Positions 1 to 14,218 of a stretch of 58,032 bases of DNA are shown in pieces. Source of the stretch: Actinomyces sp. (GTDB lineage Bacteria; Actinomycetota; Actinomycetes; Actinomycetales; Actinomycetaceae). The stretch is taken from the NCBI RefSeq assembly GCF_030530635.1, contig NZ_JAUMUL010000013.1, forward strand, positions 1 through 58,032. Direction: 5' to 3'. Position numbers and translations under genes: made by a program. Every line of letters begins with the position of its first letter. The stretch's first letter is position 1. The notes beneath the pieces were generated by a model. It saw only the letters and a list, made by a program, of their open reading frames with translations. It had not been told where the DNA came from and made no database searches.

Positions 1-15
1 TCGGAAGTAGGAACT

Positions 16-3981
<3,966 letters not shown>

Positions 3982-4029
3982 CCTTCGCAGTCGGCCGCGG
4001 ACCAAGGTCTGAACCGACGACGAATCCAA

Positions 4030-4069
4030 CGCCGGCCCCGGCGAGTCACCGTGCTCGCCGGGGCCGGCG
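4030..4069 (+). terminator. Terminator hairpin after rpoC
   Basis: This is a perfect 16-bp GC-rich inverted repeat (4030-4045 with 4054-4069) and an 8-base loop, 48 bases after the rpoC stop. It has no T-tract, as is common for actinobacterial terminators. Confidence 0.65.
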
Positions 4070-4113
4070 CGCTGCCCGGGGAAACGGCGCCCGTCTCACC
4101 GTACGCACAGCTT

Positions 4114-4142
4114 TTGCGACGGTCGGCAACATATGTCACGAT
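4114..4142 (+). promoter_or_regulatory. Candidate promoter for the 4182 membrane-protein gene
   Basis: A TTGCGA -35-like box (4114-4119) is separated by 17 bases from a CACGAT -10-like box (4137-4142). The predicted transcript would start about 35 bases before the ATG at 4182. The spacing is ideal but the -10 match is weak. Confidence 0.4.
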
Positions 4143-4181
4143 GCCGCATCGTCAGCTGTTCCCGACCCCTATAGGTATTCG

Positions 4182-5936
4182 ATGACAAACACCCCGATTC
4201 CCCCCGACTCCTCCTCACCCGATCCCTCCGTTCCCGATACCGGCGCCTAGCCGACGGCGGCTACCGGCGAGCCGACGCCTCCTGCAGCCAACCCGGCCTA
4301 TGGCCCCGAGGCGGTTGCGGCACCCCAATCGGTGATAAACGCCGCGCCGGCCAGCGCCGCACCACCGCCCGCACCGGCCGCAGCCTTCCCCACCCAGCCG
4401 GTTCGACCAACCTCACCTGGAATCGTCAGTACGGCGCTGCGACCCCTGGGGGGCGGACCCGCTCTGGCGACCGTGGGACTGGTGATCGTCGTCGTCCTCG
4501 GCACCGCCCTGATCTCCGCGCTGCTGATAATGGGCGCAATCAGCACGCTGGGGGAGGAGGACCTGCCGGCCTCCTCCACCATGGTGCCGGTGCTGATGGG
4601 ATACAGCCTCGGCGGCCGACTGGGGATGACCGCCACCACCATGTACGTGGTCTCGGCCGGCGGCTCGGCGACACTGCTGCCGCTGGGAAGCTTGGCGGCC
4701 ATCGCCATCGGTGTTTTCCTGTTGGCTCGGCGTCGGACTGTGATCGACTTCTCGGCCGGCCCGATCGGCGTCGTCGCGGTGCGTGCCGCAGTGGAGGCGG
4801 CGGTGGTCGCCCTCGTGTCCTGCCTGTTCACCGGATTGGCCTCATACAGCCCCGGACCCGCGGGAGAGATGACGATCAGTGCGTCTGCGGGCTGGCTCGC
4901 GATCGTGGTGTGGGCGATCGTCTTCGGTGCGTTGTTCCTCGGCCGCGCCGGCGTGTTGCTCCTGGCCCGGATGGCTCCAGCCGTTAGCCAGGTACTGCGT
5001 GAACTCGGAGCACTGGTACTGGTGGCCGGGAGTGTGCTCGGCGTAGTAAGTATCGTCGGCACCGGCTTGGCGGCACTGACCAATGACGCCGCAGCGGCCG
5101 TCCCCCTGATCCCGGTGCTGCTTGGAAACCTGATCGTCTACATGCTCACCCTGGGCACCTTCGGCGCCATCACCGGTAACACGGGTTTCGGGAGCGAGCT
5201 GGTGGAACAGGACATCCCGGTGCTCTCCTCCGATGCCTTCGCGTGGACCTTGCTGGGGCCCTGGTCGATTCTGCTTTTCGTCGCGGTGGCGCTGGTGGTG
5301 CTCGCCGCGGCTGCCCGCATCGGTGTACGCCGTCCCCGGCTGGCGGCGGCAGACATGGGCCGGACGTGGCAGCTGCCGGTTGCGGGCTTTGTGGTCGGCC
5401 TGATCATGCTGCACCTGTTGGTGCCCGCAAGCGTGTCGGCACGCCTAATAGGACCGGAGACGTCGGCGAGCATCGGCCCGTCGTGGTGGTCGAGTCTGAC
5501 CCTGGCCGTTTTCGTGCTGCTCATCTCCGCGCTGGCTGAGGTGGTGCCTACGTGGCTTTACGCCAATGCCAACTCCTTACTGCGCTTGTGCGCCGGAGGT
5601 AGAGCGGTGGACGAATGGATCGCGGGTCTTGTCCGAAGCGGCATGCCCGGGACGCAGGTTCCGCCTCCGGCCGCGCCGACACCCGCGTCGGCCTTCGCAC
5701 CGGCTGGTTATGGCAGTGTGCCCGCCGCGGCGGCACCGCCGGCGCCGGGCGCCCCGCAGCCGACCGCCCCGGCAACAGAACCCGTCATTCCCGTCGTCGA
5801 CGCGGCTCCGCCTCCCGCACCGACGCCGAACCCGGTCGCATCCGCACCTGACATGCCGACGACGGTGGCTCCCGCGCCCACGACTGCGGCCGCTACAGGG
5901 CCGCGCCGCCCCCGCTGCCCGAGCCGCAACCGATGA
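4182..5936 (+). pseudogene. Polytopic membrane protein with Pro-rich tails, interrupted by an in-frame TAG
   Basis: Function is unknown. An ATG at 4182 follows an AGGT-type ribosome binding site and encodes a Pro/Ser/Asp-rich tail. TAG at 4248-4250 interrupts it. The same frame then continues as similar Pro/Ala-rich sequence into the 534-residue open frame that begins at GTG 4332. That frame has roughly nine hydrophobic segments (residues about 35 to 420) followed by a Pro/Ala/Thr-rich C-terminal tail. Either the gene is a recent pseudogene, or translation restarts at GTG 4332, which would only shorten the cytosolic tail. The last 11 residues are Arg-rich and unlike the preceding linker, which suggests a frameshift near 5895 (see findings). 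It overlaps the next gene by 4 bases. Confidence 0.6.
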
Positions 5937-6973
5937 GCGAGGCCTCTCGTCGGCGTGTGAAACTGGCCGTGGGAGCGGTACTGGCCTGCCTCATACTGGT
6001 CGGTATAGGCGCCGTCACCGTGCATGCGCTGAACTCCCGGCGCGGCCCGGAGCAGGCGGTGGAGTCCTATCTCAGCCTAATTGCCGACGGTCGAGCCGCC
6101 GAGGCCAACGCCATGGTCGATCCCGGGATTACCAACGCACAACGGCTACTACTCACAGACGAGGTGCTTGGTGCCGCGACCTCCCGTATTGAGGTCGTGA
6201 ACGTGGCGGAGACCTCGCAGACGGACTCCTCATACGGCACGGACAACATATTCTTCGAGGACGGCACCTCGGGAGGTGAGTGGGTGACCGTGACCGCCAA
6301 GCTGTCACTGGACGGCGAACGGTTCGAGGTGCCCTTCGCGGTGCGAGCCGGGGACAAGGACTTCGGCTTGTTGAACAATTGGGAGATAGGCACCCCGCTC
6401 ATCCGAGCGATCACGCTGAATTCCTACTCGCTCGATACCGTCACCATCGGTGGCGCCGAAGTGACCCTGGAGGACACCGCCTACGTTGGCGCATCGGCCA
6501 CGCAGTACGTCTACTTCGGCGTTTACCCGCTCGGCATCAGTGAGAACAAATCGGACTACCTGAAACCGGACACCGATTCGGTGACAGTCGGTGCCACGTC
6601 CGCCGCCACCGCTGAGGTGGAGGCAGAGGCCACTGAAACGCTTAGCAACCTGGTCCTGGACGCGGTCAAGGCCCAGGCGACCGCATGCGTCACCCCGCCC
6701 GGGAACATGGAGGAGGTATGCCCCTATCCGCTGCAGTCCACCGAGTTGGACTCGCTCGCGGTCACCTCCGAGGCTACGGAGGTGACGGTGGACGGCGAGT
6801 CGTTCAAGAGCGGCTCCATCACCTTCACCACCCGTAACAACCCGAACAGCTTGAACAGAAATCCCCGGGACAAAACGAGCAAGTACACCTTCTCGGGAAC
6901 GATCGAGTGGCCGCAGGACGGGGGTGAACCCACGATCACCGTGACCAACTCGAACCCGTACTACGGCATGTGA
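5933..6973 (+). CDS. Membrane-anchored extracytoplasmic protein, TcaA-like layout
   Basis: This 346-residue protein has a short basic N-terminus, one transmembrane helix (about residues 10-33) and a large exported domain starting with an EQAVESYLSLIADG-type helix. That layout resembles TcaA/DUF4878-type extracytoplasmic domains. Two Cys about 14 residues apart (near residues 247 and 261) could form a disulfide. The start ATG overlaps the stop of the preceding gene (ATGA), so the two are translationally coupled. The bases just upstream, read in this frame, encode a Pro-rich linker, so it may have been the C-terminal half of a single larger protein. Specific function is unknown. Confidence 0.75.
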   Translation: MSEASRRRVKLAVGAVLACLILVGIGAVTVHALNSRRGPEQAVESYLSLIADGRAAEANAMVDPGITNAQRLLLTDEVLGAATSRIEVVNVAETSQTDSSYGTDNIFFEDGTSGGEWVTVTAKLSLDGERFEVPFAVRAGDKDFGLLNNWEIGTPLIRAITLNSYSLDTVTIGGAEVTLEDTAYVGASATQYVYFGVYPLGISENKSDYLKPDTDSVTVGATSAATAEVEAEATETLSNLVLDAVKAQATACVTPPGNMEEVCPYPLQSTELDSLAVTSEATEVTVDGESFKSGSITFTTRNNPNSLNRNPRDKTSKYTFSGTIEWPQDGGEPTITVTNSNPYYGM

Positions 6974-6993
6974 GGCCACGGCTCACGGGCCCG

Positions 6994-7036
6994 AAGTGGC
7001 CGGCCGAACTCCACCGGGAGACTCGGCCGGCCACTT
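6994..7036 (+). terminator. Terminator hairpin
   Basis: A perfect 14-bp inverted repeat (6994-7007 with 7023-7036) lies 20 bases after the stop of the preceding membrane protein. The right arm ends in CACTT, with no clear T-run. Confidence 0.65.
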
Positions 7037-7199
7037 GCGTGCCGTCCTTGGATGCATTGGGAGTGGTTCGCGGCGGAACGTCAACAGCCTGGGTGACACG
7101 CGATCACACGGGTGTGGCCAAGCGCATGCCCGCCTGGGCTTCAAGTAACGGTACGGTGTAAATGTACGCTCTGTGCACCGTCGGTAAGGAGTCTGCACC

Positions 7200-8054
7200 G
7201 TGTCCACCTCGTCCGCACCCGAGTATGAGCCCGATCCGCGGCCGGCCGGCGCTGCTCGGCGCGTCAGCGTGTTCGGACGTAACGGTGCTGATGGACGACT
7301 CGAGCGCGGCACTGCCGAAGTCCGCTGGCAGGATGCTCAGCCCACCCAGGCGGTGAGTGCCGAGATGAACCTCGGAGACGATGCACCCACCACGGCCCTG
7401 CCCACGTCATACGAGCCCGCCGATGCCGATCCGGCGCCGACCGCGGCCCTGCCGACCTCCGTTGCTACCACTCGTGGGGCGGCGCCACCGCCTCGGCCGG
7501 CGTCGGTGCCTGATCCCGGGCCGGTGCCACTGTCGGGCCCGACCGCACCGGCGCCCATGCGTCTGCCGGCGCCGCCCGTTAGACGACGCACGGCCGCCAC
7601 GCCATTGGGCACTGTGATGGTGCTGCTCGCCTCGGCACTTCTGGGCTGGGGGATCTACACGTTGCTGACATCCCTCAACGTGTTCAACCTGCTACAGGGA
7701 GACCATTCGCTCATCAACACGACTGCGGCCACGGCCTTCGCCATCGGCGCAGTACTCGCCTTCATCGCCTTCATCGTCGCCATCGTCGCGGTGGTGCGGG
7801 CCCGCCCGAAGACGGCTGCGGCGCTGCTGGTGTTGGCATCCCTGGTGCTTCCCACAGCGGCCACGGTGGCAGGCGCCTATTACGGGGCGACTGCGCTGAA
7901 GGAGCAGACGACCGCGCAGGCCTGGGCCTACGCCGACGCGGTCGATGTTGAGCAGATCGACGCCCTCATGACCTGGATCGAAACAATGGGCGCCACCGTC
8001 CCGGGTAAGGACGAGGTCCTGGATATTCTTCGTGCCGCCAAGGGTGAGGGCTGA
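7200..8054 (+). CDS. Pro-rich membrane protein of unknown function
   Basis: This 284-residue protein starts at GTG, with AAGGAG about 8 bases upstream. The first 135 residues are a Pro/Ala/Thr-rich, probably cytosolic low-complexity tail. It is followed by three hydrophobic helices (about 140-165, 178-205 and 210-230) and a short C-terminal helical domain with Asp, Glu and Lys. The composition resembles the Pro-rich tails of the two upstream envelope proteins. It is a separate transcription unit, with a terminator upstream. No recognised domain. Confidence 0.8.
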   Translation: MSTSSAPEYEPDPRPAGAARRVSVFGRNGADGRLERGTAEVRWQDAQPTQAVSAEMNLGDDAPTTALPTSYEPADADPAPTAALPTSVATTRGAAPPPRPASVPDPGPVPLSGPTAPAPMRLPAPPVRRRTAATPLGTVMVLLASALLGWGIYTLLTSLNVFNLLQGDHSLINTTAATAFAIGAVLAFIAFIVAIVAVVRARPKTAAALLVLASLVLPTAATVAGAYYGATALKEQTTAQAWAYADAVDVEQIDALMTWIETMGATVPGKDEVLDILRAAKGEG

Positions 8055-8164
8055 CTATGCTACCGGGTGATGCAACCCCGGCGGCGCCCATGCTGACCGC
8101 AAGCGCCGAATATAAGAGGCTCTGGGGTCTGTACCGGAGACTGAAAAGATGACACGATTAGTCC

Positions 8165-8662
8165 ATGACTACGATCACACTTGAAGGCAACCCGGTCCAC
8201 ACCGTCGGCAGCCTGCCGGAGGTCGGTACCAAGGCTCCGGCTTTCGAACTGGCAGGCGCGGACCTGGCTCCGGTCACCTCGGCGGCGCTGGCGGGGCGCC
8301 GCGTCGTCCTGAACATCTTCCCGTCGATAGACACCGGCATCTGCGCCACCTCCGTGCGCCAGTTCAACCAGCTGGCAACGAGCCTGGAGGACACCACCGT
8401 CGTGTGTGTCTCGGCGGACCTGCCCTTCGCCGCCGCCCGTTTCTGCGGCGCCGAGGGCCTGAACAATGTCGTCACCGGTTCCACCTTCCGGTCCAGCTTT
8501 GGTGCCGATTACGGAGTCGCCCTGACTGACAGTCCGATGGCCGGGCTCATGTCTCGTGCCGTCGTCGTACTCGACGCCGACGGCACGGTACTGCACGCAG
8601 AGCAGGTGCCCGAGATGAAGCAGGAACCGGACTACGACGCCGCTATTGCCGCCCTCGCATAA
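8165..8662 (+). CDS. tpx: Thiol peroxidase (atypical 2-Cys peroxiredoxin)
   Basis: This is a cytosolic thioredoxin-dependent lipid/hydrogen peroxide reductase of 165 residues, the usual Tpx length. The peroxidatic Cys60 lies in the family motif (IDTGICATSVRQFN) and the resolving Cys94 in the ARFCGAEG segment. The 34-residue spacing is that of Tpx. The ATG start gives the conserved N-terminal strand. It stands alone, with 110 bases upstream of it and a 490-base gap downstream. Confidence 0.96.
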   Translation: MTTITLEGNPVHTVGSLPEVGTKAPAFELAGADLAPVTSAALAGRRVVLNIFPSIDTGICATSVRQFNQLATSLEDTTVVCVSADLPFAAARFCGAEGLNNVVTGSTFRSSFGADYGVALTDSPMAGLMSRAVVVLDADGTVLHAEQVPEMKQEPDYDAAIAALA

Positions 8663-9152
8663 CGTTCCTCGTGTTTGGGGGTGCGGGGTGGGTGTTTGGT
8701 GGTGTGGTTCGGGCCGGAGCGGTGGGTTTGCACACTTGAGGAGTGAGTCGGGGGTTGACTCCGTGTGTTTCCAAGGAAACCCGGTACTTGCGCGGGCTTG
8801 CACCTAAGGGTCCCATTATTGGGTTCGGCGAGTTGTTGCGTGGCCGGGAACACCCTGTCGCGGGCTGGTATTGCGTCAGCGGGGCAGGTAGGCTCGATCC
8901 CCGGTGCCCGCGTGCGGGTCACCGTTCTCCATTTCCGTTCCCAGCCGGTCGGTGTTCACGCTCCGATGGGTGACGCGGGTCTGCCGCGGCGGGAACCGAC
9001 GGGCCCCGTCACGGGGCTCCGGACGCATCGCCGTCGGCCGGGCCGACGCCGGGCGGGCCGGCCCTCACCGTGGCTCAGTGCGCCGTCGTGGGGGAGCGGA
9101 TCGGCACACGGGCAGCGACAGCCCGAAAGCACTTCAAGATGGAGAATCAGTA
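8663..9152 (+). promoter_or_regulatory. Upstream region of the str operon
   Basis: This stretch separates tpx from rpsL. It begins with a G/T-rich segment (8670-8735) and contains no convincing gene. A TTGACT box at 8755-8760 lacks a good -10 partner. TAGGCT at 8889-8894 is a possible -10 with a weak -35 about 17 bases upstream. The last 200 bases are very GC-rich. The str promoter and leader should be here, but I cannot fix the start site. The ribosome binding site before rpsL is GGAGAATC (9141-9148). Confidence 0.4.
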
Positions 9153-9527
9153 GTGCCCACGATTCAGCAGCTGGTCCGCAAGGGCCGCTCGACCAAGCGC
9201 GCGGCGTCCAAGACCCCGGCGCTCAAGTCAAGTCCGCAGCGCCGTGGCGTATGCACCCGTGTGTACACCACGACCCCGAAGAAACCGAACTCCGCCCTTC
9301 GTAAGGTCGCCCGTGTGCGCCTGTCGACCGGCATTGAGGTCACGGCCTACATCCCCGGCGAGGGCCACAACCTTCAGGAGCACTCGATCGTGCTCGTCCG
9401 CGGTGGTCGTGTGAAGGACCTTCCCGGTGTCCGCTACCACATCGTGCGCGGTGCCCTAGACACCCAGGGTGTCAAGGGACGCCAGCAGGCACGTTCCAAG
9501 TACGGCGCCAAGAAGGAGAAGAACTAA
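9153..9527 (+). CDS. rpsL: 30S ribosomal protein S12
   Basis: S12 is the 30S decoding-centre protein. The GTG start gives the canonical 124-residue protein beginning MPTIQQLVRKG. An upstream open frame adds a non-conserved extension that I rejected. Both streptomycin-binding lysines are wild type (TTTPKKPNS and GGRVKDLPG segments), so no target-site resistance is visible. The stop overlaps the rpsG start by one base. First gene of the str operon. Confidence 0.98.
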   Translation: MPTIQQLVRKGRSTKRAASKTPALKSSPQRRGVCTRVYTTTPKKPNSALRKVARVRLSTGIEVTAYIPGEGHNLQEHSIVLVRGGRVKDLPGVRYHIVRGALDTQGVKGRQQARSKYGAKKEKN

Positions 9528-9997
9528 TGCCCCGTAAGGGTCCTGCCCCCCGGCGTCCCCTGGCCGTTGACCCGGTCTACGGCTCACCGGTCGTCACCCA
9601 GCTCGTCAACCGCGTCCTGCTCGACGGCAAGAAGGCCACCGCCGAGCGCATCGTCTACGGCGCCCTGGAGGGCGTGCGCTCCAAGACCGATCAGGATCCG
9701 GTCTCGGTACTCAAGCGCGCCCTGGACAACATCCGTCCGTCCCTGGAGGTCCGCTCCCGCCGCGTCGGCGGTGCGACCTACCAGGTGCCCGTTGAGGTCC
9801 GGCCCAACCGCGCCACCACCCTCGCCCTGCGCTGGCTCGTGGACTTCTCCCGTCAGCGTCGTGAGAACACCATGACCGAGCGGCTCATGAACGAGATCCT
9901 GGACGCCTCCAACGGTCTCGGCGCCGCCGTCAAGCGGCGTGAGGACATGCACCGAATGGCCGAGTCCAACAAGGCCTTCGCTCACTACCGCTGGTAA
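9527..9997 (+). CDS. rpsG: 30S ribosomal protein S7
   Basis: S7 binds the 3' domain of 16S rRNA and nucleates assembly of the 30S head. The 156 residues are complete, starting MPRKGPAPRR and ending in the conserved HRMAESNKAFAHYRW region. It is coupled to rpsL by a TAATG overlap and followed 75 bases later by fusA. Confidence 0.98.
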   Translation: MPRKGPAPRRPLAVDPVYGSPVVTQLVNRVLLDGKKATAERIVYGALEGVRSKTDQDPVSVLKRALDNIRPSLEVRSRRVGGATYQVPVEVRPNRATTLALRWLVDFSRQRRENTMTERLMNEILDASNGLGAAVKRREDMHRMAESNKAFAHYRW

Positions 9998-10072
9998 TCA
10001 TCCGAGGTCTCCCAGGCCCACCGGGCCCGGGCGGCGCCAAATCCCACACCATACGAACGAAGGACATCACTA

Positions 10073-12208
10073 GTGGCACTAGACGTGCTGACTGACCTCA
10101 CCAAGGTCCGCAACATCGGCATCATGGCTCACATCGATGCCGGCAAGACGACCGTGACCGAGCGCATCCTGTTCTACACGGGCATCAACTACAAGATCGG
10201 CGAGACGCACGACGGCGCTTCGACGATGGACTGGATGGAACAGGAGCAGGAGCGCGGTATCACCATCACTTCCGCGGCCACCACCTGCTTCTGGAAGGAC
10301 AACCAGATCAACATCATTGACACCCCCGGCCACGTCGACTTCACGGTCGAGGTCGAGCGCTCCCTGCGTGTGCTCGACGGCGCGGTCGCCGTCTTCGACG
10401 GCAAGGAGGGCGTCGAGCCCCAGTCCGAGACGGTGTGGCGCCAGGCGGACAAGTACAACGTGCCCCGCATCTGCTACATCAACAAGATGGACAAGCTGGG
10501 CGCGGACTTCGACTTCTCCGTGCAGACGATCCGCGACCGGCTCCACGCCACGCCGATCGTCGTCAACTTCCCCATCGGCGCCGAGAACGAGTTCTCCGGC
10601 GTCGTAGACGTCATCGAGATGCGGGCGATCCGCTTCCCGGAGAAGGACGCCGACGGCAAGGACACCCGCGGCAGCGTCGTGGAGTACGAGGACATCCCGG
10701 CCGAGCTCGTCTCCCGTGCCGAGCAGCTGCGCAGCGAGCTCGTCGAGACGGTCGCCGAGGCCGACGACGAACTCATGGAGAAGTACCTGGAGGGGGAGGA
10801 ACTCACGGTCGCCGAGATCAAGCGCGGCATCCGCAAGCTCACCATCGCCGGTCAGGCCTTCCCGGTCTTCGCCGGCTCCGCCTTCAAGAACAAGGGTATC
10901 CAGCCCGTGCTCGACGGCGTCCTGGACTACCTGCCCTCGCCGCTGGACGTGCCCGCCGTCGAGGGGCACGCCCCCGGCGACGAGTCCAAGGCACTGACCC
11001 GCAAGGCGAACGAGACCGAGCCCTTCTCCGCACTGGCCTTCAAGGTCGCCACGCACCCCTTCTACGGCAAGCTCGTGTACGTGCGTGTCTACTCCGGCAG
11101 GGTCTCCCAGGGCGACACGGTCCTCAACGCCACCAAGGGGCGCAAGGAGCGCGTCGGCAAGCTCTTCCAGATGCACTCCAACAAGGAGAACCCGGTGGAG
11201 GAGGCCCACGCCGGCCACATCTACGCCTTCATCGGGCTGAAGGATGTCACCACCGGTGACACCCTGTGCGCCCAGGGCGACCCGATCATCCTGGAGTCGA
11301 TGACCTTCCCGGACCCGGTGATCCACGTCGCCATCGAGCCCAAGACCAAGGGCGACCAGGAGAAACTGGGTGTGGCGATCCAGAAGCTCTCCGAGGAGGA
11401 CCCGACCTTCACGGTCGAGCTCGACGAGGAGACCGGGCAGACGGTCATCGGCGGCATGGGTGAGCTGCACCTGGACGTGTTCGTCGATCGCATGCGCCGT
11501 GAGTTCAAGGTTGAGGCGAATGTCGGTAACCCGATGGTCGCCTACCGCGAGACCATCCGCAAGAAGGTCGAGAAGGTCGAGTACACCCACAAGAAGCAGA
11601 CCGGTGGTTCCGGCCAGTTCGCGAAGGTGCTCATGGCCTTCGAGCCGCTCGTCGTCGACGAGACGGACGAAGAGGAGGCGAACAAGCACTACGAGTTCGT
11701 CAACGCCATCACCGGTGGCCGTGTGCCGCGGGAGTTCATCCCGAGCGTCGACGCCGGTGTGCAGGAGGCCATGACCACCGGCGTACTGGCCGGCTACCCC
11801 ATGGTCGATGTCAAGGCCACCCTGGTCGACGGCGGCTACCACGAGGTCGACTCCTCTGAGATGGCCTTCAAGATCGCCGGATCGATGGCCTTCAAGGAGG
11901 GTGCCAAGAAGGCCAAGCCGGTTCTGCTCGAGCCGGTCATGGCCGTCGAGGTGCGCACCCCGGAGGAGTACATGGGCGACGTCATCGGCGACCTGAACTC
12001 CCGGCGCGGCATGGTCCAGTCCATGGAGGACGCGCAGGGCGTGAAGGTCATCAAGGCCGTCGTTCCGCTGTCGGAGATGTTCGGATACGTGGGCGACCTG
12101 CGCTCCAAGACGCAGGGCCGCGCCGTGTACTCAATGGAGTTCGACTCCTATGCCGAGGTTCCCAAGAACGTCGCCGACGAGGTCATCGCCAAGGCCAAGG
12201 GCGAGTAA
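10073..12208 (+). CDS. fusA: Elongation factor G
   Basis: EF-G is the GTPase that drives ribosomal translocation. It is 711 residues from a GTG start. GTP-binding motifs are intact: AHIDAGKTT (residues 19-27), the RGITITSA switch, DTPGHVDF, and NKMD. Domains II to V follow, including a conserved QTGGSGQFAKV segment in domain IV. It is third in the str operon, 75 bases after rpsG. Confidence 0.99.
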   Translation: MALDVLTDLTKVRNIGIMAHIDAGKTTVTERILFYTGINYKIGETHDGASTMDWMEQEQERGITITSAATTCFWKDNQINIIDTPGHVDFTVEVERSLRVLDGAVAVFDGKEGVEPQSETVWRQADKYNVPRICYINKMDKLGADFDFSVQTIRDRLHATPIVVNFPIGAENEFSGVVDVIEMRAIRFPEKDADGKDTRGSVVEYEDIPAELVSRAEQLRSELVETVAEADDELMEKYLEGEELTVAEIKRGIRKLTIAGQAFPVFAGSAFKNKGIQPVLDGVLDYLPSPLDVPAVEGHAPGDESKALTRKANETEPFSALAFKVATHPFYGKLVYVRVYSGRVSQGDTVLNATKGRKERVGKLFQMHSNKENPVEEAHAGHIYAFIGLKDVTTGDTLCAQGDPIILESMTFPDPVIHVAIEPKTKGDQEKLGVAIQKLSEEDPTFTVELDEETGQTVIGGMGELHLDVFVDRMRREFKVEANVGNPMVAYRETIRKKVEKVEYTHKKQTGGSGQFAKVLMAFEPLVVDETDEEEANKHYEFVNAITGGRVPREFIPSVDAGVQEAMTTGVLAGYPMVDVKATLVDGGYHEVDSSEMAFKIAGSMAFKEGAKKAKPVLLEPVMAVEVRTPEEYMGDVIGDLNSRRGMVQSMEDAQGVKVIKAVVPLSEMFGYVGDLRSKTQGRAVYSMEFDSYAEVPKNVADEVIAKAKGE

Positions 12209-12268
12209 CCCGCGGCTGCGTCCGGGGTCGGGCGCTGACGGCGAGAGCCGATTCACCCGGCCCCGGGC

Positions 12269-12290
12269 GCCCCGGAATTGCGTCCGGGGC
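12269..12290 (+). terminator. Weak hairpin between fusA and tuf
   Basis: An 8-bp inverted repeat (12269-12276 with 12283-12290) has a 6-base loop in the 200-base fusA-tuf gap. It could be a partial terminator that lowers read-through into tuf. Confidence 0.35.
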
Positions 12291-12325
12291 AACCCATCCA
12301 AGTAAGATTTCCAACAATTCATCCG

Positions 12326-12356
12326 TAGACATTCTCACAGTCGATGCGGCTACCAT
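12326..12356 (+). promoter_or_regulatory. Possible tuf promoter
   Basis: TAGACA (12326-12331) and TACCAT (12351-12356) are 19 bases apart, in the AT-richest part of the fusA-tuf gap. The match is modest, but a separate tuf promoter is common and the 200-base gap suggests one. Confidence 0.35.
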
Positions 12357-12408
12357 GTGCTAGTCGACTCCCGACGAAGAGAACTACCCGAGTCCCAGGA
12401 GGACACCA

Positions 12409-13599
<1,191 letters not shown>

Positions 13600-13641
13600 C
13601 GTTCCGTCCGCTCTGAGGCGTTTTCGGGCGCACTACTCGGG

Positions 13642-13689
13642 AGGGTCCCCTTCCCCGGCCGTGAGGCCGGGGAAGGGGACCCTCTTTTC
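13642..13689 (+). terminator. Strong intrinsic terminator after tuf
   Basis: A perfect 19-bp inverted repeat (13642-13660 with 13665-13683) has a GTGA tetraloop and is followed by CTTTTC. It lies 42 bases after the tuf stop and insulates the str/tuf genes from the fimbrial locus. Confidence 0.9.
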
Positions 13690-14218
13690 GCGGCGGAAGC
13701 GGATTAGGGGGTCTGGCACATGGGCGGTTGCCGAAGAGGTGCGGCAGGGCGGCGTGTTGCAAACACGAGTCGCCCCCATGGCCGTAAATCCGAAGACTCG
13801 GTAAGTCGCTGATGTCATTATTCGATAGTGCCTGACGAGAGTCTATTCGAAGCCTTAACGCATCCTGGCCGTGCAAGACATTCAGAAAACCTGCCGTAGC
13901 CTTCTTAGGTGTTCGAAAGGCGCTTCGAGGCGACTCTCGAAACTGCGGTCCGTCGTTCTCGAGCTGGAGTGCCATGACTTCGTCCCGTTCTACGCGTGTC
14001 CTTCAACACTCAGGGGGTGCGGCGGCCGCAGTCGGGGCCAGCGGGTCACTCCGTTGCGGCTCCGCCAGTTCCCTGAGTAGCAAGCTCCGTCGTACTAAGG
14101 CGTCGGGCAGCACGTCAGCAGGCTCCGGGACGATACGACCCTCGCAATGACGATCGCATGCCCATCTCCAGCCATCTCATCCACCGCAAAACCGGACGCT
14201 GAAAGGACGCTCATCCTC
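13690..14218 (+). promoter_or_regulatory. Gap between tuf terminator and fimbrial pilin remnant
   Basis: These 530 bases are less GC-rich than their surroundings and contain no convincing gene. A possible promoter is TTCAGA (about 13882) with TTAGGT 18 bases downstream. The end of the region carries GAAAGGA (14201-14207), a ribosome binding site for the ATG at 14219. In related fimbrial operons a tip-adhesin gene precedes the shaft gene; none is present here. Confidence 0.4.

Noticed and set aside
8904..9152. N-terminal extension of S12
   Set aside because: The upstream residues are not S12-like. The GTG at 9153 has a ribosome binding site and gives the canonical length.
9153..9527. Streptomycin-resistance substitution in S12
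   Set aside because: Both critical lysines are present, so the protein looks wild type.
10079..11842. 587-residue minus-strand open frame inside fusA
   Set aside because: It lies entirely antisense to fusA and has the same GC-driven low complexity.
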